DNA from: Candidatus Bathyarchaeota archaeon A05DMB-3
GTDB taxonomy: Archaea > Thermoproteota > Bathyarchaeia > Bathyarchaeales > Bathycorpusculaceae
DNA: 64,000 bases
Assembly (NCBI GenBank): GCA_019685555.1
Contig: JABFQN010000005.1
Coordinates: 22,898-86,897 of the forward strand
Direction of reading: 5' to 3'
The notes below the pieces were generated by a model. The model made no database searches and was not told the DNA's origin. It saw only the letters and a program-made list of their open reading frames with translations. Shown one piece after another: positions 26,088-34,548 of this stretch. Made by a program: the position numbers and the translations under genes. How positions within the stretch are numbered: position 1 is the first letter of the stretch; each line of letters begins with the position of its first letter.

Positions 26088-27236
26088 CTATCTCTGTAGA
26101 AAGTTTACTATGGTTAACTTTTGAATTTCACTTGTGCCCTCGTAGATTTCAGTTATTTTTGCACATCTATGGAAACGTTCCACATGGTAGTCTGCCAAAT
26201 AGCCATATCCGCCGAAAATCTGTATGGCTTCGTCTGTAACCTCCATTGCGATACGGCTTGCATAGGCTTTAGCCATTGAAGTGGCAACTGGACTGGGCTT
26301 TTCATGGTCGTATATCCAAGCCGCCTTATACGTCAGCAAACGGGCAGTTTCAATTTTTATTGCCATCTCAGCCAGTTTGAAGGAAACTCCTTGAAAGTTT
26401 ATTATCGGCTGTCCAAACTGTTTACGTGTTTTTGCATAGGCAAGCGCCTTTTCAAAGGCACCTTGAGCCATACCCACAGCTTGAGCTGCAACTGTTATCC
26501 GTGTTCCATCAAAAAGTTCGAGAGCGTAATAAAAGCCTTTGTTAAGTTCGCCTACCAGATTTGTTTCTGGCACGTGGAGGTCGCTTAGTGCCAATGAACC
26601 AGTAACGCAAGGCTTTATTCCCATTTTGCCACGAAGCTTTGCCGCTTCCAAGCCTGGCATGCCTTTCTCTGCTAAGAATAAGCTTTGTCCGCGGTGGGGT
26701 GGTGTAGCGTTGGGGTCTGTTTGGCATAGAATTATGAAGGTGTCGGCTATTGGAGCGTTTGTTATGAACTGTTTTGAACCGTTTATAATCCATCCGTTGC
26801 CGTTTTTGACAGCGGTTGTGTCTAGGCGGGTTATGTCGCTTCCGTGTTCAGGTTCAGTGAAGGCGGCAGCCGCAATTTTTTCACCCCTCGCAAGTGGCGG
26901 GATATATTTTTCCTTCTGTTCTTTGGTGCCGTGTTTTAGCAAAACGTCTGGAACCATTAGGTTTCCAAGGGAAACAGCCACCCCTAACCCAGGGTCAACA
27001 CGACAGAATTCCTCAACTACCAAGCATTCCTCTAAAACGCCGTAGCCTTGCCCATCATATTCTTGCGGTATGCGCATACTTGTAAAGCCTAAATTTGCAG
27101 CCTTACGGTAAAGCTCCATTGGAAACTCTTCTTTCTGGTCGTATTCCAGAGCAAGCTCTGGCGTGAACTCTTTTTCTGCAAACTCGCGTGCCGCCCGTTT
27201 TATTTCTATCTGTTCATCAGTTAGCTTAAAATCCAT
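26088..27236 (-). CDS. Acyl-CoA dehydrogenase 2
   Basis: Second ACAD, 382 residues. It has FTEPEHGSDITRLDTTAVKN, GSKQFITNAPIADTFIILC, and FGGYGYLADYHVERFHRCAK with ITEIYEGTSEIQKLT carrying the catalytic Glu. It shares its layout and many motifs with acyl-CoA dehydrogenase 1 at 23080-24234 but differs through the substrate-facing middle, suggesting different chain length or branched substrate. The downstream neighbour etfA/etfB (19 bases upstream on the transcript) encodes its electron acceptor. Confidence 0.94.
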   Translation of the reverse strand: MDFKLTDEQIEIKRAAREFAEKEFTPELALEYDQKEEFPMELYRKAANLGFTSMRIPQEYDGQGYGVLEECLVVEEFCRVDPGLGVAVSLGNLMVPDVLLKHGTKEQKEKYIPPLARGEKIAAAAFTEPEHGSDITRLDTTAVKNGNGWIINGSKQFITNAPIADTFIILCQTDPNATPPHRGQSLFLAEKGMPGLEAAKLRGKMGIKPCVTGSLALSDLHVPETNLVGELNKGFYYALELFDGTRITVAAQAVGMAQGAFEKALAYAKTRKQFGQPIINFQGVSFKLAEMAIKIETARLLTYKAAWIYDHEKPSPVATSMAKAYASRIAMEVTDEAIQIFGGYGYLADYHVERFHRCAKITEIYEGTSEIQKLTIVNFLQR

Positions 27237-27255
27237 TTTGTTCCCTTGCCTTGAA

Positions 27256-28245
27256 CTATGTTTTTTGAGCTTTTAACTCGTTAATTTTGTTCCTCAGCGG
27301 CGGCACAATTTTGAATAGGTCTTCGACTATGCCGTAGTCTGAAAAGCTGAATATTGGCGCTTTCGGGTCTTTGTTCACTGCTATTATCAAATCTGAGTTT
27401 TTCATTCCTAGAACATGCTGAAAAGCGCCGCTTATTCCTAGGGCTATGTAAAGTTTCGGTTTTACAGTTTTCCCAGAAATGCCTACTTGCCTGTCGCTGG
27501 GAAGCCAACCCTTATCCACTATAGGACGGGAACAAGCCAAGACTCCTCCGATGGATTTTGCCAGTTCCTCCACTATGGGTATGTTACTTTGGTCTTTTAT
27601 TCCCCTTCCAATGCCAACCAACACTTCTGCAGCTGTTATATCTACACCTCCAGGCGGCGGCAAAACATACTGTAGGAACCGTTTTGTAGTTATTTCCTCT
27701 GTTAGAGGCGATGGAATCTCTTCTATTTCTCCGTTGGATGGTGTTGGTGGTTTTTGAACTTGGAAGGCGGCTTGCCGCACGGTCACCATGTAACCCTCAG
27801 CCTTACGAAGCACAGCCTTAACGTTTACTTTCCCACCATACATTTGCCTTGTAACAGTGAGCGCGTCACCCTCGAAGGCAAGGTCTATACAGTCCGTAGC
27901 CAAAGGAACGTTTAATGCAGCTGCCAGTCTTGGGGCAAGCTCCACACCGTAAGAAGTATGACCAATGACTGTTAGGATTGGTTTACGCTCTTTAAATATA
28001 TGCGAAAGCACTTTTTGGTAGGCATCTGAGTTAAAGTGCTCAAGTTTATCGTCTTCAACGAGCAAAACTCTTTTTGCATATTCCACCAAGTTTTTGGCGT
28101 GTTCTCTAACGTTTTTACCTAACAAAACAGCTGTTAAATCAGCGTTGGTCTTTTCAGCTAACTCTCGGGCTTTTGTCAACATTTCGAAGGTTATATCTCT
28201 TAGCTGCCCTTGTCTGTGCTCGGCTAAAACAAATATTTCAGCCAT
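27256..28245 (-). CDS. etfA: Electron transfer flavoprotein alpha subunit
   Basis: Accepts electrons from acyl-CoA dehydrogenases with EtfB. 329 residues. The N-terminal part has IFVLAEHRQGQLRDITFEML; the C-terminal FAD-binding half has LVGIGRGIKDQSNIPIVEEL, then GWLPSDRQVGISGKTVKPKL, and the signature YIALGISGAFQHVLGMKNSD with AVNKDPKAPIFSFSDYGIVE. It begins right after the etfB stop (28246). Length and motifs fit a canonical EtfA, not the bifurcating FixB-ferredoxin fusion. Confidence 0.95.
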   Translation of the reverse strand: MAEIFVLAEHRQGQLRDITFEMLTKARELAEKTNADLTAVLLGKNVREHAKNLVEYAKRVLLVEDDKLEHFNSDAYQKVLSHIFKERKPILTVIGHTSYGVELAPRLAAALNVPLATDCIDLAFEGDALTVTRQMYGGKVNVKAVLRKAEGYMVTVRQAAFQVQKPPTPSNGEIEEIPSPLTEEITTKRFLQYVLPPPGGVDITAAEVLVGIGRGIKDQSNIPIVEELAKSIGGVLACSRPIVDKGWLPSDRQVGISGKTVKPKLYIALGISGAFQHVLGMKNSDLIIAVNKDPKAPIFSFSDYGIVEDLFKIVPPLRNKINELKAQKT

Positions 28246-29034
28246 CTAAACCAACCCCCTTGACTTCAGAATTTCAATAATTTTGGTGGCTATTTCATCT
28301 GGGCTTCCTTGGAGAAACTCTGCTTGCTTCTCAACAGGCGGAACATAAAGCTTCTCTATTTTCAGCCATGAACCAGCCTCGCCAACTTCGCTTTCATTTA
28401 AGCCAATGTCAGCTAACCCCATGACCCTTATTTCCTTCTGCATTGCCTTACGAATCCCCATTATTGAAACGTAGCGAGGTTCATTTATGCCCGTCTGAAC
28501 AGTGAAAACTGCGGGAAGCTTAACCTCTAATCGCTCTTCTAAACCACCTTCAAGTTCACGGTTAACCACCGCCTTCCCTTCGCCAAATTCAATCTTCTTA
28601 ACCATCGTGGCATGGGGAACACCCAGCAACCCCGCAAGAACAGGCCCAACCACGGCGCTTCCATCATCCCCTGCTTGCGCTCCTGTTAAGATTAGGTCAA
28701 AGTGCAAGTTTTTGATGATGCTGTAAAGGATTTTCGCTGTTGCATAAGCGTCTGAGTTGGTAAATTTTAGGTCTGTTAAGCGTATAGCTTTGTCTGCGCC
28801 GCGAGCCAAACATTTCCGCAAAGTGCTGTCTGAATCTTCGGGGCCAACGGTTATGGCTGTGACAGTTCCGCTGAATTTTTCTTTTATACGCACTGCCTCT
28901 TCTAAAGCATAGTCGTCCCACTCGTTGATGTCGAAAACTAAACCGGTTTTTTCTATGGTTTTGCCGCTTGCGTCGATTTTTAGTTCTGCTTCGGCTGTTT
29001 CGGGTACATGTTTAACACATACAATAATGTCCAA
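28246..29034 (-). CDS. etfB: Electron transfer flavoprotein beta subunit
   Basis: Partner of EtfA. The family N-terminus is (M)DIIVCVKHVPETAEAELKI, so I choose the TTG at 29034, which has GGAG about 9 bases upstream; the frame is open to 29073. Further motifs: VFDINEWDDYALEEAVRIKE, ADKAIRLTDLKF, DLILTGAQAGDDGSAVVGPV and GINEPRYVSIMGIRKAMQKE. First gene of the ten-gene acyl-CoA oxidation run. Adjacent genes imply that fatty-acyl-CoA electrons enter here; the downstream acceptor (an ETF:quinone or menaquinone oxidoreductase) is not in the window. Confidence 0.94.
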   Translation of the reverse strand: MDIIVCVKHVPETAEAELKIDASGKTIEKTGLVFDINEWDDYALEEAVRIKEKFSGTVTAITVGPEDSDSTLRKCLARGADKAIRLTDLKFTNSDAYATAKILYSIIKNLHFDLILTGAQAGDDGSAVVGPVLAGLLGVPHATMVKKIEFGEGKAVVNRELEGGLEERLEVKLPAVFTVQTGINEPRYVSIMGIRKAMQKEIRVMGLADIGLNESEVGEAGSWLKIEKLYVPPVEKQAEFLQGSPDEIATKIIEILKSRGLV

Positions 29035-29187
29035 ACCAGATTCTCTCCTTAATATTTTTGGAAGATTGTTCACACTTGTTTTTCATATAATTTTTGCTTA
29101 GAAAGGTCTGCTTCAAAACATGTTTTGACCATAAAAACTAAACCGAAGGTGTCTGGTAAGGAAGGCTATTCCGCCATAAACAGCAGT

Positions 29188-31986
29188 CTACTTGTGCATA
29201 AGCTGTTCTTTCAAAATTTCTTCGGCTTTTTCGATTGCTTTTTGCAGTTTTTTTGTGTTGATTCCTCCTCCTTGGGCAAAGTTGGGTTTCCCTCCCCCTC
29301 CTCCACCTATTATCTTTGAAGCCTCTTTTACTATTTCACCGGCGTTTACTCCTTTGTTGACGGCTTTCTTTCCAGCCATAACCATTATCCTCGCAGTTTT
29401 CTCATCAGCTCCATAGAAAATGGCGACCATCGCATCATCCCTTTTAATCAACTCGTTTGCCGTTTGAACCATACGGTCAACATCGATATTTTCCTTGAAA
29501 TCACGCAAAACAAGCTTAACACCACTTATTTCGCGAACAACTTCAATCTCCGCCTCAGCGCTTACGCCAGCACTTTCCAGCTTTGCTATTTCTTTAATTA
29601 GTCTTCTCCTTTCCGCGTTTGCCTCTTTCAGTTCTTTAACAAATTTTTCAGCAGTTTTGTCCAACTTTTCCAATGGAGCATTTAGAATTTCTGAAACCCG
29701 CCAGAGCAGCTCCTCGTTCTTTTGCACAGCCTTCAACGCTTGAACACCAACAGAATACACAAGCCTCTCTACGCCGTCTTGAATCCTCTCAGAATGAATT
29801 ATTTTAATAAAGCCTATCTCTCCAGTGTTCTGCACATGGGTTCCGGCGCAAGCCTCAACCTCCCAGTCTCCAATTTTAACAACGCGAATTTCCTTCCCGG
29901 GAACTGCACCGCCTTGATAAAGCCTAAACCCGTAACGGTTTTCAGCTTCAGCCCTAGGCATCCAAGAAATTTCAACGGGTATATTCCTTAAAACAGCCTC
30001 GTTGGCTAAGAGTTCTATTTTTTTCACCTCTTCCCGCGTGAGACGACGGTAATGAGAAATGTCAAGCCTTGAACTTTCAATGCCTTTTTGAGTGCCAAAC
30101 TGCCAGACATGTTGCCCCAAAACCCGCCGCGCAGCAGCATTAACAATATGGGTAGCAGTGTGAGCTTTCATCAGGGCGTAACGCCTATCCCAGTTTATAA
30201 CGCCCTTAACTACGCTACCTTTCTTTGGAGCTTTTCCTCCGCTAATTTTGTGAACTATAACTTTGCCAACCTTCTGAACATCAACAACCTCAGCTTTTTC
30301 CCCGTCAAACATTAGAAACCCTTTGTCTGCTGGTTGCCCACCGCCTTCTGGGTAGAAGCATGTTCTATCTAGAACTATGTGTTTATCTTTGAAGACTTGG
30401 ACGACTGCGGCTTCAAATTCCCTCATGTATTGGTCTTTGTAGTAAAGTTCTTCTATTTCTGGAAGCCCCACCACTTCATTTTCAAGCCATTTTTCATGTT
30501 CAACTTCCTCTGTTGGCTTTGGTGTTTGCATGTGTCTTTCAGCAATTAAGGCGTAAAAGTTTTCAGGAATTTCCACGGCTAAACCTTCAGTTTCCGCTGT
30601 TTCCTTAACGATTTCTGGCGGGAGACCATGAGAGTCATATAGCTCAGTTAAGGTTTCAACTGGAATTTTGCTGATACCTTTTGATTTCAACTCTTCAGCT
30701 ATTCGCCTTACTAGGCTTCCTCCCCGCTTTATTGTTTCATTGAACTTCTCTTCTTCTACCGAAAGTATCTCCATTATTTCGTCTCGCATCTCGTGGAGAT
30801 GCGGATAATCCTTAGACCAGTAACGGATTTGCAAGTCAAAAATGTCGTAAAGCTTGTCGGAAATATCAAGCATTCTTAACAGTCGGTATATTCTCCTAAA
30901 CAGAAGCCTCGCCAAATAGCCTTCCTGGATATTTGAAGGAACCACGCCTTCCGAAAGTATGAAGCTTAAACATTTTGTATGATCTGCAATTGCAAAGGCG
31001 TTTTCTATCGGAAACAAAAACTTATCCAATACATCAGCTTCCACATTAATCATTGCAGCTATTTTCTTTCTGATTTCAAACAGACCAGCAGTCTTATCCA
31101 AACTTACAAGACCGGAAACATTTGCAACTTTTGCTAGCAGATCTTGGTTAATTTTGGTTATTCCAGCCATTTTGAAAATTTTATCAAGTAATTCGCCGTA
31201 AATTGTGTGGAAGGCGCTTGGAGCGCCTTGTGAGAGCCAAGCGAAACGTTCTATGCCATAGCCGGTGTCCACAGTTCTTATTGGTAGTTTGACAAATTTG
31301 TCGTTTATGACTTTGTATTGCATGAAAACTAGCGTGGCAACTTCTAATCCTCCGACGATGCATTCAAGGCATGGTCCAGCGTTTCCCCCTCCGGACCAAA
31401 CTTCCTCTTTGTAGGTTATCGCCTCTGGTTTTATGCCAAGTTCTTTGGTGGCAAAGAGGTGGTGGTATCTCACTGTTTGGTCTTTCCAATAAACCTCTTT
31501 GTCTGGATAGTTAAATGCATGGTGCCCGCCCATTTCAAAAATGGTCACATATTTACCGAAGGTTGGACCTGTGTTGGTTATATCCACCAAGCGAATGCAT
31601 GGTTGAGCTATGACTAGGGGGTTTGCCGGCGGCGGCGCAATTCCTTCAGTTACGTATGGTTGAAAGTCTATTATGCTGGCGTGTGTTAGGTAAATGTCAT
31701 CCCTCCATCTGGCAACAACGGGATAAGGCTTAATGCGCATGTGCCCATGCCTTTCAAAAAAGGACAGGAAGGCTTCACGCATTTCACGCAGACTATAGCT
31801 TCTTTTCGTAGGCGGATTACCTATAAAAGTATAAACGGCACAGCCTTCAGCCCTTGCTTCTCCACACGTTTCTTGTTCATGGTTAAGGGTCCAAAAATGT
31901 GTCTTACAAGTTGGGCAAAACTTTCTAACATAGCCTAGCTCTTTGAAAAAAGCAAGCGCATATTCCTCGGCTGGAAACTTTTCCAA
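29188..31986 (-). CDS. alaS: Alanyl-tRNA synthetase, archaeal type
   Basis: Charges tRNA-Ala. 932 residues, archaeal architecture. An N-terminal zinc-binding segment (RKFCPTCKTHFWTLNHEQET) precedes the class II catalytic core (FFERHGHMRIKPYPVVARWR, SGGGNAGPCLECIVGGLEV). The editing domain has HTATHIVNAAARRVL and the CAGTHVQNTGEIG motif that completes the His/Cys metal site. The C-terminal C-Ala domain includes a glycine-rich GGGGGGKPNFAQGGG. Complete, no defect. Flanking gaps on both sides suggest it is transcribed alone. Confidence 0.97.
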   Translation of the reverse strand: MEKFPAEEYALAFFKELGYVRKFCPTCKTHFWTLNHEQETCGEARAEGCAVYTFIGNPPTKRSYSLREMREAFLSFFERHGHMRIKPYPVVARWRDDIYLTHASIIDFQPYVTEGIAPPPANPLVIAQPCIRLVDITNTGPTFGKYVTIFEMGGHHAFNYPDKEVYWKDQTVRYHHLFATKELGIKPEAITYKEEVWSGGGNAGPCLECIVGGLEVATLVFMQYKVINDKFVKLPIRTVDTGYGIERFAWLSQGAPSAFHTIYGELLDKIFKMAGITKINQDLLAKVANVSGLVSLDKTAGLFEIRKKIAAMINVEADVLDKFLFPIENAFAIADHTKCLSFILSEGVVPSNIQEGYLARLLFRRIYRLLRMLDISDKLYDIFDLQIRYWSKDYPHLHEMRDEIMEILSVEEEKFNETIKRGGSLVRRIAEELKSKGISKIPVETLTELYDSHGLPPEIVKETAETEGLAVEIPENFYALIAERHMQTPKPTEEVEHEKWLENEVVGLPEIEELYYKDQYMREFEAAVVQVFKDKHIVLDRTCFYPEGGGQPADKGFLMFDGEKAEVVDVQKVGKVIVHKISGGKAPKKGSVVKGVINWDRRYALMKAHTATHIVNAAARRVLGQHVWQFGTQKGIESSRLDISHYRRLTREEVKKIELLANEAVLRNIPVEISWMPRAEAENRYGFRLYQGGAVPGKEIRVVKIGDWEVEACAGTHVQNTGEIGFIKIIHSERIQDGVERLVYSVGVQALKAVQKNEELLWRVSEILNAPLEKLDKTAEKFVKELKEANAERRRLIKEIAKLESAGVSAEAEIEVVREISGVKLVLRDFKENIDVDRMVQTANELIKRDDAMVAIFYGADEKTARIMVMAGKKAVNKGVNAGEIVKEASKIIGGGGGGKPNFAQGGGINTKKLQKAIEKAEEILKEQLMHK

Positions 31987-32071
31987 AGCTATCTAACGCT
32001 CCAGATTCTAACTTATTTGGCTCTGCGCGTTTTCAATGGATAAACGAGTCTCGAACATTTAAACTATTTTA

Positions 32072-32380
32072 CTATCCAAGTTTAAGGCCTATCAGAAAGC
32101 CGGCAATAAAGCTTGCAGCAAACGGCAGCAAAGCTATTGTATGAACAAGCCAGGAAAGGGCGTTGCCAGCTAACCCCAACAAGTTGCCGATAAATGTGAA
32201 AAGGGCCTCATAGTTTATGCTTATCACTCCCTTCACTGCTAAATATATGAGAACAGCAATAAACAAGCCTATTAAGACGAGTATGAGTTTGCTTAATTTT
32301 TTAAGAGCGAATCCAACTATGAAACCACCTATGCCCCCTATGCCAAGCTCGTAAACAATGGGGGGTAAAACCTCGCTCAT
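32072..32380 (-). CDS. FUN14-family membrane protein
   Basis: 102 residues, nearly all hydrophobic. Three membrane helices are visible (GIGGIGGFIVGFALKKLSKL, ILVLIGLFIAVLIYLAVKGV, and a C-terminal ALLPFAASFIAGFLIGLKLG). The glycine-rich first helix and the GFLIGLK ending are the FUN14 pattern. Archaeal function unknown; the eukaryotic relatives act in mitochondria, which cannot be transferred. Free-standing gene. Confidence 0.8.
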   Translation of the reverse strand: MSEVLPPIVYELGIGGIGGFIVGFALKKLSKLILVLIGLFIAVLIYLAVKGVISINYEALFTFIGNLLGLAGNALSWLVHTIALLPFAASFIAGFLIGLKLG

Positions 32381-32465
32381 TTAGGGGTTTCTCCAAATAT
32401 CAAGCACCTTACGCCGCTTTAAAGCTTATTGGCTTTATTAACACTTTTAGGAAACATAACAAAAG

Positions 32466-32735
32466 GTGGAGGTGAAAAAACTGGACTTGCTTGAAATATA
32501 CATACTTAACCTTGCTTTAACCCTTGGCATGTTCATTGTTTTAGTTTTCAGAGCGTGGATTGAACTGAGAAATTATAAAATTATGTGGAAAGAGTTGGAG
32601 TGGAGGCAAACCTACCAGGCTGTGGGACGTATACTCAAAGCTGAAAGGGATTTGTTTTGTAAGGTTGAAGGCGGTGATGAGCTTTATCGGCTGCTTTGCG
32701 AGATTTTCAAAGTTAAAGAAAATGAAAAAACGTAA
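32466..32735 (+). CDS. Hypothetical single-pass membrane protein
   Basis: Not recognised. Up to 89 residues: one membrane helix near the N-terminus (IYILNLALTLGMFIVLVFRA) then a charged helical cytoplasmic part (LEWRQTYQAVGRILKAERDL). Start GTG 32466 is one option; GTG 32472 or TTG 32487 (11 bases after GGAGGTG) are alternatives. Converges with tiaS, 4 bases apart at the 3' ends. Confidence 0.55.
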   Translation: MEVKKLDLLEIYILNLALTLGMFIVLVFRAWIELRNYKIMWKELEWRQTYQAVGRILKAERDLFCKVEGGDELYRLLCEIFKVKENEKT

Positions 32736-32739
32736 CATC

Positions 32740-34083
32740 TCATGGAAAGTGCCACCCATCCATCAACTCGTTCACTGAGAAACTCTGCCGCTTTTCCATC
32801 CCGTAACGCACAAGAGGTTTTGTAAGATGCCTCTGAGACCTCGGCGAAGTAATATACAACCCCCTTTTCAATTTTCGTTTAATTTTGACGACAACTTTGC
32901 TGAGATTTGGGAAACGTTGACCACATTTTTCGCATCTGTAGCCTTTACTCCTTCCCATGGATTTCAACCGCTTGCCGCACTGTGGGCAAGTCGGGTTGTG
33001 ATAAACCATTTGAGGAGCAAGCTTTAGTAAACGAAGTTTTTCAAGGTTTATGGTTAATGGACGATTTCGGGATGGGGGACGAATGCCACCGTAAACCTCA
33101 ACATAATCTCCTGCAACAAGCTTACTTGCCACCTTTCTTAAGTTACCAGTGGGCGCGTACGCAGCGCAATCAACACAACCACTCTCATCTTCAATTGAAA
33201 AGATAATGTGCCTTCTTGGAATTATCTTCGGATTTGCCGCCACAGTTCCTTTGGCAACCACTGGATAATATGGTTTTATTTGGCTTAACTGCTTGACACG
33301 TTTTAGATGGGCGTCTGTGCCGTGGTTTGTGCGGAAAATTACCCATCTTTCAACAGGCTCAAGGGGCTTAACCATTTCAAAAGCCTTTTTAACAACCTCT
33401 GGGCTTTCACCTCTTATACCGAAAAGGATGGGGTCTGGTCCTCGGGGCGTTATTAGGATTCTGCCTGTTTCCGGGTCAACATTGTTAAACGTGTGGGGGG
33501 CTGTTGTCTTATCCATTTCCACAACAGATGCTTCCTCTATCTTCCTTTTTAAGCCATAGTTTTCTGGAGCACGATATGTAATAATTTCGAATGTATGGTC
33601 CCCTTGCAAGGTTTCGCCTACAGCCGCTAAACCGCCTATTATTCCGCGTCCACTTTTAAAGCCTAAAGCCTCAGCTTTAAACCGTTTTAAAATTTTAAGA
33701 GCTGTCTTCATTTCAACAACTCCAGTTATAGCATTTTTAGCGAAAGTTTTAACCTCCTTTGGAATTTTCACCCTTGCAAAGAAGACAATGCCCGGGTCCG
33801 TGCCTTTATATTCTAAATCAGCATTTTCTTCCACAGCGTCTATAACTACTTCTTTAACCTTGCCGACGACGTTTTCATCGCATTTTATTCGCAGACAGAG
33901 GGCTCCATTTCCCCTAGTTTTCCATGGAACATTTGGATTCAGTCTAATCAGGTTGGGATAATCTGTAAACTGCGCTCCAAGTTTGTGAAGTTTCTCCACC
34001 AGAAGAGCAGCAACGTATGTTGTGCATCCTTTTCTCGGCGAATCTGTGTCGTCGAAGCCTATATGTAATTGTTGAAGAGCCAT
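32740..34083 (-). CDS. tiaS: tRNA(Ile2) 2-agmatinylcytidine synthetase TiaS
   Basis: Attaches agmatine to C34 of tRNA-Ile(CAU) so that it reads AUA, an archaea-specific modification. 447 residues. N-terminal IGFDDTDSPRKGCTTYVAAL (the TCKD-type catalytic motif), GNGALCLRIKCDE, VFFARVKIPKEVKTFAKNAI, then an OB-fold (VDCAAYAPTGNLRKVASKLV) and a C-terminal zinc ribbon (CPQCGKRLKSM, RCEKCGQRFP). Complete. Convergent with a small membrane-protein gene. Confidence 0.96.
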   Translation of the reverse strand: MALQQLHIGFDDTDSPRKGCTTYVAALLVEKLHKLGAQFTDYPNLIRLNPNVPWKTRGNGALCLRIKCDENVVGKVKEVVIDAVEENADLEYKGTDPGIVFFARVKIPKEVKTFAKNAITGVVEMKTALKILKRFKAEALGFKSGRGIIGGLAAVGETLQGDHTFEIITYRAPENYGLKRKIEEASVVEMDKTTAPHTFNNVDPETGRILITPRGPDPILFGIRGESPEVVKKAFEMVKPLEPVERWVIFRTNHGTDAHLKRVKQLSQIKPYYPVVAKGTVAANPKIIPRRHIIFSIEDESGCVDCAAYAPTGNLRKVASKLVAGDYVEVYGGIRPPSRNRPLTINLEKLRLLKLAPQMVYHNPTCPQCGKRLKSMGRSKGYRCEKCGQRFPNLSKVVVKIKRKLKRGLYITSPRSQRHLTKPLVRYGMEKRQSFSVNELMDGWHFP

Positions 34084-34177
34084 TTGTTACAGCCTAAAAG
34101 CCATTACGCTTCCGAAAGCTAAAAAGAGTGTGCTTGAAAGTTTTTGGATTATGATGTGAAATAAAGGGGAGAATAGG

Positions 34178-34420
34178 CTACTTTGGTGATTCTTCAACTA
34201 TTATCATTGTTAGGGTTGACCTAACCTTGTCGAGCCTTCTAATACGCCAAGTCACAATTTCCTTTAGCTTATCCATTGTTTCCGCGCCAACTCTGGCAAT
34301 TATGTCGTAGACTCCATAAACAGCGAAAGCTTCCTCAACACCTTCAATCTTTTTTAAGTCTCTTAAGACATCTGCTTCTGAACCTATTTCCGTGTTGATT
34401 AACACAAAGGCTTTAGGCAT
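34178..34420 (-). CDS. Stand-alone Lrp/AsnC ligand-binding (RAM) domain protein
   Basis: 80 residues forming only the alpha-beta effector domain of Lrp/AsnC regulators: MPKAFVLINTEIGSEADVLR, VEEAFAVYGVYDIIARVGAE, then LKEIVTWRIRRLDKVRSTLT. There is no helix-turn-helix. Such proteins bind amino acids or related ligands and can mix with full-length Lrp oligomers. Promoter is its own; neighbours tiaS and nnr give no direct hint about the ligand. Confidence 0.88.
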   Translation of the reverse strand: MPKAFVLINTEIGSEADVLRDLKKIEGVEEAFAVYGVYDIIARVGAETMDKLKEIVTWRIRRLDKVRSTLTMIIVEESPK

Positions 34421-34548
34421 TTAAACCTCCTCGTATTATTGTCTGTTCTGAATGCATTAAAATATTTTGTTGTTATAAAGCGTTTCTAGCTTCATCTTTT
34501 GAAAATATTCTTATCTTTAATTGAAGATATTAGCTGTTAGGTCTAAAC

